Source: Ovoidimarina sp963698645
GTDB lineage: Bacteria; Pseudomonadota; Alphaproteobacteria; Rhodobacterales; Rhodobacteraceae
Assembly: GCA_963698645.1 (NCBI GenBank)
Contig: CAVORP010000005.1
Location: forward strand, 51,234-115,233
DNA length: 64,000 bases
Direction of reading: 5' to 3'
Part shown: piece by piece, positions 18,541-26,065 of the stretch
Layout of the letters: the number at the start of each line of letters is the position of its first letter
Numbering within the stretch: position 1 is the first letter of the stretch
The notes under the pieces: model-generated
Database searches by the model: none
The model's input: the letters and a program-made list of their open reading frames with translations, nothing else
Told to the model about the DNA's origin: nothing
Made by a program: the position numbers and the translations under genes

Positions 18541-18564
18541 TTGCATCCGCCCGGGCGCATGCAA
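18541..18564. repeat. Near-perfect 24-base palindrome between Gfo/Idh and Rieske genes
   Basis: Outer arms TTGCAT (18541-18546) and ATGCAA (18559-18564) flank the self-complementary core CGCCCGGGCG (18548-18557), with one mismatched position on each side. It can form a stable hairpin but has no U-run after it, so it may be an operator, an attenuator or a processing site rather than a plain terminator. Confidence 0.55.
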
Positions 18565-18665
18565 GAGGCCTGTAAGCGACTTCCCGGTGTCGGATTCGTT
18601 AGGGCGGATCGGCATGCGCCTGTCCAAACTCGGGACATCATCCCTGCGCGAGTGGAAGCACGCCG

Positions 18666-19808
18666 ATGTCAGCGACCGACTTGTCTGAAGTCCTCAAACC
18701 CGTTGCCGAAGCCCGCGGGCTTCCGAATGATCACTACACCTCGGACGAGGTCTTTCAGGCCGAGCGCGGCCCGCTTTGGTTTTCGACATGGGCAGGTATC
18801 TGTGTCGCTGCGGAAGTGCCGGAGCCGGGCGACGCGAGGCCCGTGGATTTTCTGGGCGTGCCGCTGTTTGTCCTGCGCGGTCGCGACGGTGAGGTCAGGG
18901 TGTTCCAGAACATCTGCCGCCATCGCGGCATGATCCTGGTCACCGAGCCGCGCAAGATCGAGGGCGCGATCCGCTGTCCCTATCATTCATGGTGTTACAG
19001 CCACGAGGGCAAACTGGTCGCGACGCCGCATGTCGGTGGTCCGGGCCAGAACGCGCATCCTCAAGTGAATCGCGAGGAACTTGGCCTGATCGCGGTACGC
19101 AGTCACGTGTGGATGGGGGTCGTCTTCATCAATCTCTCCGGAGACGCGCCGCCGTTCGAGGACCTCCATGCCGATCTTGTCGACCGGTGGCGGGAGTTCG
19201 ACGTGCCGCTTCATCACGGGCGCGAAAGTGGCAAGCTGCTGCTGGAGTGCCGAACCAACTGGAAGCTTGCGGTCGAGAACTATTCGGAAAGTTACCATCT
19301 GCCCTGGGTGCATCCGGGTCTTAACAGCTACTCGCGGCTCGAGGATCATTACCACATCATGGAGCCTGGATTTTCGGGTCAGGGTACCCTTGTCTATCGG
19401 CAGATCAAGGATGACGACGGCACGACATTCCCCGATTTTCCCGGTCTTTCCGAGAAATGGAATACGGCCGGTGAATATATCACCGTGGCCCCGAACGTCA
19501 TGCTGGGCGTGCAGCGCGACCATGCCTTCGCGATCATCCTTGAACCGAAAGGGCCGCGGCTGACGCTTGAGCACATCCATCTGTTTTACGCCGCGCCGGA
19601 CACGTCCGAGAAATTGCGCAGGAAAAACGCCGAGCAATGGGAGGTCGTTTTCCGCGAGGATATCGGGGTTGTCGAGGGCATGCAGTCGGCCCGGGGTGCC
19701 GTGGGTTTTGACGGCGGCCGATTCTCACCGGCCATGGACGGACCGACCCACCATTTCCACCAATGGGTGGCGCGGCGCATGACGGGAACAGAGGTGGCGG
19801 AGGCGTGA
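18666..19808 (+). CDS. Rieske non-heme iron oxygenase alpha subunit (betaine-demethylase/CntA type)
   Basis: Terminal oxygenase component, 380 residues. The Rieske cluster ligands are C84-x-H86 (ICRHRG) and C104-x2-H107 (CPYHSW). The catalytic iron is bound by H211 and H216 in SYHLPWVHP, with D332 (FREDIGVV) as the likely third ligand. The residue bridging the two centres is Glu208 (ENYSESYH), where naphthalene dioxygenase has Asp; Glu here is a mark of the carnitine/betaine oxygenase group. Such enzymes hydroxylate an N-methyl or neighbouring carbon, leading to demethylation or C-N cleavage. No dedicated reductase gene is adjacent. It overlaps the next gene by GTGA, so the three genes that follow the palindrome form a coupled unit. 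Confidence 0.9.
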   Translation: MSATDLSEVLKPVAEARGLPNDHYTSDEVFQAERGPLWFSTWAGICVAAEVPEPGDARPVDFLGVPLFVLRGRDGEVRVFQNICRHRGMILVTEPRKIEGAIRCPYHSWCYSHEGKLVATPHVGGPGQNAHPQVNREELGLIAVRSHVWMGVVFINLSGDAPPFEDLHADLVDRWREFDVPLHHGRESGKLLLECRTNWKLAVENYSESYHLPWVHPGLNSYSRLEDHYHIMEPGFSGQGTLVYRQIKDDDGTTFPDFPGLSEKWNTAGEYITVAPNVMLGVQRDHAFAIILEPKGPRLTLEHIHLFYAAPDTSEKLRRKNAEQWEVVFREDIGVVEGMQSARGAVGFDGGRFSPAMDGPTHHFHQWVARRMTGTEVAEA

Positions 19809-20038
19809 ATGAGGCGGATCTCGAAAATCGACTTCTTGCAGCCCATGCCGCAGGCGACCTTGGCCAACTGGTGCGCGGCTATGCGGATGCAGCTGATATC
19901 GCCGAAGGTGCAGGGGATGTGAGCCGCGCCTGTTTCTTTCTGACACACGCCTGGATCTTTGCCCTTGAGGCTGGCGATCCCCTGGCAAACAGTCTGCGCA
20001 TGCGGCTTGTCGCACACGGACGGGAGACGGAACAATGA
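19805..20038 (+). CDS. Small helical protein of unknown function, coupled between Rieske oxygenase and demethylase
   Basis: A 77-residue protein with a GTG start at 19805 that overlaps the Rieske stop (GTGA), and a stop that overlaps the next ATG (ATGA, 20035-20038). It reads as about four amphipathic helices: VNEADLENRLLAAHAAGDL, LVRGYADAADIAEGAGD, SRACFFLTHAWIFALEAGD and LANSLRMRLVAHGRETEQ, a helix-turn pattern resembling one to two TPR-like repeats. No signal peptide or cofactor motif. Tight coupling on both sides shows it is a real gene and suggests a complex-forming or maturation role with the neighbouring oxidative enzymes. Function unknown. Confidence 0.75.
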   Translation: MNEADLENRLLAAHAAGDLGQLVRGYADAADIAEGAGDVSRACFFLTHAWIFALEAGDPLANSLRMRLVAHGRETEQ

Positions 20039-22453
20039 AATCGCACTATCAGGTTGTCGTCATCGGTGGCGGGGTCGTCGGGTGTTCGGTGCTCTACCAC
20101 CTGACCAAGCTGGGGTGGTCGGACGTGTTGCTGATCGAGCGGTCGGAACTGACCTCCGGTTCGACATGGCATGCTGCGGGCGGATTTCACACGCTCAACG
20201 GCGATACGAACATGGCCGCGCTGCAAGGGTATACGATCCGGCTTTACCGCGAACTGGAGGAGCTTACGGGCCTGTCCTGCGGGCTGCATCACGTGGGCGG
20301 CATCACGTTGGCCGATACGCCCGAGCGGCTGGACATGCTGAAGGCCGAACGCGCCAAGCATCGGTATATGGGCCTGCATACGGAGCTTCTTGGCCCGGCC
20401 GAGATCCGGGAACGGGCGGAACTGGTGAACACCGACGGGATTCTGGGCGGGCTTTATGATCCGCTGGACGGCCATCTCGACCCGTCGGGGACGACCCATG
20501 CCTATGCCAAGGCCGCCCGCATGGGAGGCGCCACGATCGAAACCCATTGCAGGGTTCTGGAGACCAATCCGCGGATCGATGGCACGTGGGACGTGGTGAC
20601 CGAAAAAGGGACCGTCCATGCCGAGCACGTGGTCAATGCAGCGGGGCTTTGGGCGCGGGAAGTGGCGGCGATGGCCGGGGTCTATCTGCCGCTCTTGCCG
20701 ATGGCGCATCAGTATCTGGTGACCGAGGACATTCCCGAAATCTATGAACGGGGCGAGGAATTTCCCCATGTGATGGATCCCGGCGGCGAAAGCTATCTGC
20801 GGCAGGAGGGCCGGGGGCTTTGCATCGGGTTCTACGAGCAGAAATGCGAGCCATGGGCGGTCAATGGAACGCCCTGGGATTTTGGTCACGAACTGCTGAA
20901 CGATGCCTTCGAGAAGATCGAGGACTCGGTCGAATTCGCTTATCGGCGTTTCCCGGTCCTGGGACGCGCCGGTGTGAAACGGGTGATCCACGGACCCTTC
21001 ACCTTTGCGCCGGACGGAAATCCGCTTGTGGGGCCGGTGCCGGGTTTGCGGAACTATTGGTCCGCCTGCGCGGTCATGGCCGGGTTCAGTCAGGGCGGCG
21101 GGGTTGGCCTGAGCCTTGCGCAATGGATGGTCGACGGCGCACCGGACCGGGATGTCTTTGCCATGGATGTGGCGCGTTTCGGGAAATGGACGACGCCGGG
21201 CTATACGGTACCCAAGGTCATCGAGAACTATCAGCGCCGGTTCTCGGTCAGCTATCCGAACGAGGAGCTTCCGGCGGCGCGCCGGTTCCGTACCACGCCG
21301 ATGTATGACATCTGGGACGGAATGGGCGCGGTTTGGGGAGCGCAATACGGGCTCGAAGTTCCGAACTACTTTGCCCAAGGAGAAGAGTCCCGTTTCGAGA
21401 CGCCAAGCTTTCGGCGGTCGAATGCCTGGGAGGCCGTGGCGCGGGAGGTGCGCGCGGTGCGCGAGGGCGTGGGCATCAACGAAATCCACAATTTTTCCAA
21501 GTTTCGGGTCACGGGCACGGATGCACGGGCATGGCTGGACCGGATCATGGCGGGCCGGATACCCGCGCCGGGCCGGCTTTCGCTGTCACCCATGCTTGCG
21601 CCGTCGGGGCGTCTGATCGGGGATTTCACGGTCACCTGCCTGAGCGAGACGAATTTCCGCCTGACTGCCTCCTATGGGAGCCAGGATTATCACCTGCGCT
21701 GGTTCGAGCACCATCTGGACGGCGATGTCAGGGTGGAGAATGTCTCGGACCAGAAGACAGGCTTTCAGATCGCTGGGCCACGGGCGCGGGACCTGCTGGC
21801 GGATGTGACCGGTGCGGATGTTTCGAACGCCGCCTTCCGGTTCATGGATGCAAAGCGGATGACGGTGGGAATGGCGGCCTGTCTGGTGCAGCGTGTGAGC
21901 TATACCGGGGATCTCGGATACGAGATCTATTGCGATCTGCCGTCGCAGAGGGCGCTGTTCCATGCGCTTTGGGAGGCGGGGCAGAAATACGGGATCGCAC
22001 CCTTTGGCATGCGCGCGATGATGAGCCTGCGGCTGGACCGGTTCTTTGGCGCGTGGATGCGGGAGTTTTCGCCGGATTACACTGCCGCCGAGACCGGGAT
22101 CGACCGGTTCATTCACTGGAAGAAGGATGTCGATTTCATCGGGCGCACCGCCGCCGAAGCCGAGCGGCAGGTACCGCCGGCGCGGCAACTTTGCGCCTTT
22201 GTCGTCGATGCGCAGGATGCCGATGTCGTTGCCTACGAGCCGATCTGGCTCAAGGGCGAGGTCGTGGGGTTCTGCACATCGGGCGGATATTCTCATCATG
22301 CCGGCCTGTCCGTGGCGCAGGGGTTCCTTCCGAGGGACGTTGTGACCGAGGGGCTTGAAGTGGAGATCGAGATACTGGGCGAGATGCGGCCAGCGCGAAC
22401 TCACGACCGGGATTCTCCTTGATGATGCCGGCAGCGAGCGCATGCGGGGATGA
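20035..22453 (+). CDS. FAD-dependent oxidoreductase/GcvT fusion (dimethylglycine/sarcosine dehydrogenase family), tail frameshifted
   Basis: About 805 residues when repaired. Residues 1-370 form a DAO-type FAD domain (VVVIGGGVVGCSVLYHLTKLGW; SGSTWHAAGGFHT, the histidine that can bind FAD covalently; GNPLVGPVPGLRNYWSACAVMAGFSQGGG). Residues 400-690 are the GcvT folate domain (LSLSPMLAPSGRLIGDFTVT, DLGYEIYC, GMRAMMSLRLDRFFGAW) and the rest the GcvT barrel. It oxidises N-methyl groups and makes methylene-tetrahydrofolate. As written the frame ends at 22422 in ARTHDRDSP; dropping one base near 22398 restores the family tail ending GSERMRG with the stop at 22451-22453. Probably removes a methyl group from the Rieske product. 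Confidence 0.9.
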
Positions 22454-22529
22454 TCCTCAAAAAGGGACAGAAGCACCTTCAGGGCTGCAAGGCCTTTCCA
22501 GTGTTCGGAAATGCGGGTCAGATGCGGCC

Positions 22530-23349
22530 ATGACAGAATATGCTTCCCCGCCCGGCGGGCTTCCGCCTCAATCGCAGCTTCTGACCGGTCGCGCGATCTT
22601 TACCAACGCCTTCGCCGTCATCCCGAAAGGGGTGATGACGGATATCGTCACGTCGGCCTTTCCGCATTGGCAGGGCGCGCGGGGCTGGATCATTGCCCGG
22701 CCGCTCTCGGGATTTGCAGAGACCTTTAGCCAGACGATCATGGAATTGGCGCCAGGTGGTGGAAGTGACCGCCCCGAGGGTGATCCGGGGGCGGAGGCCG
22801 TGATTTTCGTCACGACGGGCGCTGTCGAGATCACGATCGCCGGTCAGGCGCATGCGCTCGAGTTCCGGGGGCTATGCCTATCTGCCCGCAGGGGCCGACT
22901 GGCGGATCTGGAACCGGGGCAGGGGGCCTGCGACCTTCCATTGGGTGCGCAAGGCCTATGAGCAGGCGGACGGCATCGCCGCGCCCGAAGCCTTTGTCAC
23001 GCATGAACGGGATGTTCCGCCGCGCCCGATGCCGGATACGGATGGAGCCTGGGCCACACAGCGCTTTGTCGAGCCGGAGGATCTCTCCCACGACATGCAT
23101 GTCAATATCGTGACCTTTCAGCCCGGAGGCATCATTCCTTTCGCTGAAACCCATGTGATGGAGCACGGGCTTTATGTCCTTGAAGGAAAGGCCGTCTACC
23201 GGCTGAACGACGTGTGGGTCGAGGTTGAGGCAGGAGATTTCATGTGGCTTCGGGCGTTTTGCCCGCAGGCCTGTTATGCCGGGGGTCCCGGTCCGTTCCG
23301 CTATCTCCTCTACAAGGACGTCAACCGGCTGCCCCGTTTGCCGCGCTAG
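22530..23349 (+). pseudogene. AllE-like bicupin, (S)-ureidoglycine aminohydrolase family, one frameshift
   Basis: The repaired product is about 272 residues with two cupin barrels. The first runs from ATG 22530 (MTEYASPPGGLPPQSQLL) to about 22860; one extra base near 22865-22870 then shifts the frame, and SGGYAYLPAGADWRIWNRG continues to the stop at 23349. The second barrel carries the metal set of ureidoglycine aminohydrolases: E and two H in ETHVMEHG and the downstream Q in FCPQACYAGG, followed by YLLYKDVNR. AllE releases ammonia from (S)-ureidoglycine in allantoin use. No other allantoin gene is present nearby, so the protein may act on a related ureido or amino compound in this pathway. 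It is last in the right arm. Confidence 0.8.
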
Positions 23350-23425
23350 GCCGAATTTCCACCCTTGCGTGTTGTGCGCCCCATGAATGCGTCGCTAAAG
23401 TCGCGGGAAGGGCAAGGAGCAGGAC

Positions 23426-24391
23426 ATGAGTGGATTACTGGCGCTACTGGATGATGTAGCGGCGATTGCCAAAGTGGCGGCGGCATCGGTGGATGACGTC
23501 GTGGGGCAGGCGGTCAAGGCCTCGAGCAAAGCCGCGGGAGCGGTCATCGACGACGCTGCGGTGACGCCGAAATATGTCCATGGTTTTTCGGCCGACCGGG
23601 AATTGCCGATCGTCTGGTCGATCGCGCGCGGGTCGTTCTTTAACAAGCTGGTCATCCTGTTGCCCATCGCGCTTCTGCTTGCGGCGTTTGCGCCCTGGGC
23701 CATTGCGCCCCTGCTGATGCTGGGTGGAGCGTATCTGTGTTTCGAAGGCGCCGAGAAGGTCGCCCATGTTCTCAACCCCAACGACCATGTCGAGGAAGAC
23801 CTGTACAAGAAGAAACTCGAAGACGCGCATCTCGAGGAACAGAAGGTCAAGGGGGCGATCAAGACGGACTTCATCCTATCGGCCGAGATCATGACGATCA
23901 CGCTGGCCGCCTTGCCCGTGGGTCTGTCGATCTGGTTTCAGGCCGGTGCGCTGGCGATTGCGGGGATCATCATCACGGTCGCTGTCTATGGCGCCGTGGC
24001 CCTTATCGTGAAGGCCGATGATCTTGGGCTGTTTCTGGCCGCCAATGGCAGATTGGCTGCGACGCGGAAGCTGGGCGAAGGAATCGTCCGGGGGATGCCC
24101 TATCTCTTGAAACTTCTGGTGATCGTGGGAACCGCGGCGATGATCTGGGTCGGCGGTGCGATCATCGTGCACGGGCTGGACGAGCTGGGCGTTCATGCGC
24201 CCTATCGCATTATCCATGACATCGCGGTCGACGTGGCCCACGCCCTGCCGCAAGCCGAAGGGTTTGTCGAATGGCTGGTGACGGCGGCGCTCGATGGGCT
24301 TGTCGGCCTTTTTCTTGGCGCCTTGCTGATCCCCATAGAGAAGTTCGTGATTGCCCCGGTTGCAGGGCTGTTCACCCGCGCCGCGCCGTGA
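23426..24391 (+). CDS. DUF808 family membrane protein (YedI-like)
   Basis: A 321-residue inner-membrane protein. The N-terminus MSGLLALLDDVAAIAKVAAASVDDV is the family hallmark, followed by GAVIDDAAVTPKYVHGF, a first pair of membrane segments (NKLVILLPIALLLAAFAP and WAIAPLLMLGGAYLCFEG), the charged loop KVAHVLNPNDHVEEDLYKKKLEDAHLEEQ, and several more hydrophobic segments in the second half. Function is not established. The 3' end overlaps that of the caspase-like gene by 20 bases tail to tail, so the two may interfere at the transcript level. Confidence 0.88.
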   Translation: MSGLLALLDDVAAIAKVAAASVDDVVGQAVKASSKAAGAVIDDAAVTPKYVHGFSADRELPIVWSIARGSFFNKLVILLPIALLLAAFAPWAIAPLLMLGGAYLCFEGAEKVAHVLNPNDHVEEDLYKKKLEDAHLEEQKVKGAIKTDFILSAEIMTITLAALPVGLSIWFQAGALAIAGIIITVAVYGAVALIVKADDLGLFLAANGRLAATRKLGEGIVRGMPYLLKLLVIVGTAAMIWVGGAIIVHGLDELGVHAPYRIIHDIAVDVAHALPQAEGFVEWLVTAALDGLVGLFLGALLIPIEKFVIAPVAGLFTRAAP

Positions 24392-25976
24392 ACGTGCAGG
24401 GGGCGGTCAGGCTGCGCCCGCTATAGGTTCGCCCGTCGGCAGAGAGCGTGGCGGTCCACGTCTCGGTCGGGTTGTTCGTCCAGAAATTCCGCCCCTGGAT
24501 CGTGCGACCGACCAGCGTTGCCGACGCGGTACCGCTATTGCCGAGACTGTCAGCGATCGGTCCGGAGAAACTCTGGCCCGAGCCAGAGAACCGGATGCTG
24601 CCGGTGACCCTTATGAACAGCGGGCATTTAGCAAAGTAGGCCCACGTGCCCGAGAGGGTCGAAACCGCGGCCTGTGGGGTGGGCGCGGTGACGGGAGCCT
24701 GTGAGGCGCCAGAAGCAGGTGCGGCGGCGACGGCCGTGGTGCAGATGCGGGAGCTTTGTGCGCGCAAGGAGGCGAGGGCCGTCTCGCTGCCGAGGTCGAT
24801 TGCAGCGAGGGCGGTGCCCGGGGCTTCGGCAAGGAACCGGGCGAACGCGGCGCGGGTGCGCGGACCCGCAACGCCGTCGGGCGCACCGGCGTCGCAGCCG
24901 AGCCGATTGAGTTCGGCCTGGGTGGCGCGCATGACCGCGCGCGGATCGATCGGGGCTATGGGCGCAGGGGTCCGTACCGGCTCGGACCGGGCCTCTGTCG
25001 TCATTGGCGGAGTGACGTCTTGCGCCTCGAGTGCGGCCAACATCTGTTGCGCGAGGCCCAGCACGAATTTGTCCTCGCTATCTTCATAGGCGTCGAGGAA
25101 GGATTCGAGCGCCTCGCGGGTGCCAAGACCGCGCGCCAGTTCGAAGTCGCTCCGGATCCTGTCCTGTTCGGTGGGGGGCGCGGTCGCGACCTGCACATCG
25201 CCATCCGAGGCCATGTAGAAGTCACCGAGGAGTTCGTCGTAATAGGCCGGGAACTGCCGGTGCCCGACACTTGCCGCAAGGTCGCGGACGTCACGGCGGA
25301 CGCTTGCCACCATATCGCGAAGCTCGAGGCCGGACTCGCCCAGTCGCGGCAGGAGGGCGCGGGTGAAGACGGAATTCTGCGCCGGGTCATCGTCGGAGAG
25401 CCGATCGAGCGCCAATTGGCCCGCCCCCGCCGAGAAGATGACGAAGGTTCCTTCCGGAGCCGAGATCCGACCGAGCCCCCGTGTCCCGCCGATGCTGCGC
25501 CCGGTGGCGGCGGCAAAGGGATTTTCGCGGCACGCATCGATGATCGCCAGCGTGGTGCGGGCGCCGGTCTGGCGGATCTGGTCGAGAAGACGCGAAAGCG
25601 CAATGGATTCCGTTTTCACGAGATCCTCGTCGCCCGAATTGGGCGCCAATACATCGGTGGGCAGAAGGTAGTTCTCGCCGTCGATCTCGACCCCATGGCC
25701 GGCGAAGAACACCATCGCGACGTCACCTGGCTCGAGCTTGCCCGTAAAGGTCGAGATTGCCTGGTTCATCTGTCGGCGCTTGGCGTCCAGAAGCGTCGTG
25801 ACCTCATATCCTTCCGCGTCGAGCGCTTCGGAGACGGCTGTCGCGTCATTGCGCGCCTTCTGCAGATCGACGACTTCTTCGTAATCATCGTTGCCGATGA
25901 CGAGCGCATAGCGGGTAAAGGCCCAGCCGGGCACAGCGGAGCAAAGGCCCAGAAAGAATACGAAAACGCGGAGCAA
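24372..25976 (-). CDS. Exported caspase-like (C14 family) protein with peptidoglycan-binding-type region
   Basis: A 534-residue protein. The chosen start is TTG at 25976, eight bases after GGGAGG, which gives a good signal peptide (MLRVFVFFLGLCSAVPGWAF); in-frame codons further up would give no signal at the end. The caspase-hemoglobinase fold follows: TRYALVIGNDDY, catalytic H94 in FFAGHGVE and C149 in IIDACRENPF, then GTFVIFSAGAGQLA. Residues 330-430 contain an ATQAELNRLGCDAGAPDGVAGPRTRAAF unit typical of peptidoglycan-binding domain 1. The last 100 residues form a beta-rich unit (SGTWAYFAKC... SGRSLTAPC) with two cysteines. It probably acts outside the cytoplasm. The target is unknown. Confidence 0.85.
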   Translation of the reverse strand: MLRVFVFFLGLCSAVPGWAFTRYALVIGNDDYEEVVDLQKARNDATAVSEALDAEGYEVTTLLDAKRRQMNQAISTFTGKLEPGDVAMVFFAGHGVEIDGENYLLPTDVLAPNSGDEDLVKTESIALSRLLDQIRQTGARTTLAIIDACRENPFAAATGRSIGGTRGLGRISAPEGTFVIFSAGAGQLALDRLSDDDPAQNSVFTRALLPRLGESGLELRDMVASVRRDVRDLAASVGHRQFPAYYDELLGDFYMASDGDVQVATAPPTEQDRIRSDFELARGLGTREALESFLDAYEDSEDKFVLGLAQQMLAALEAQDVTPPMTTEARSEPVRTPAPIAPIDPRAVMRATQAELNRLGCDAGAPDGVAGPRTRAAFARFLAEAPGTALAAIDLGSETALASLRAQSSRICTTAVAAAPASGASQAPVTAPTPQAAVSTLSGTWAYFAKCPLFIRVTGSIRFSGSGQSFSGPIADSLGNSGTASATLVGRTIQGRNFWTNNPTETWTATLSADGRTYSGRSLTAPCTFTARRG

Positions 25977-26065
25977 GGAACAAACCTCCCAGTCTTCCCA
26001 TTGGCCTTTTGCGAGCATAACCCGGCCGCCTCGTTTTGGAAACGACAACCGCCGGGGCCCGGGTA

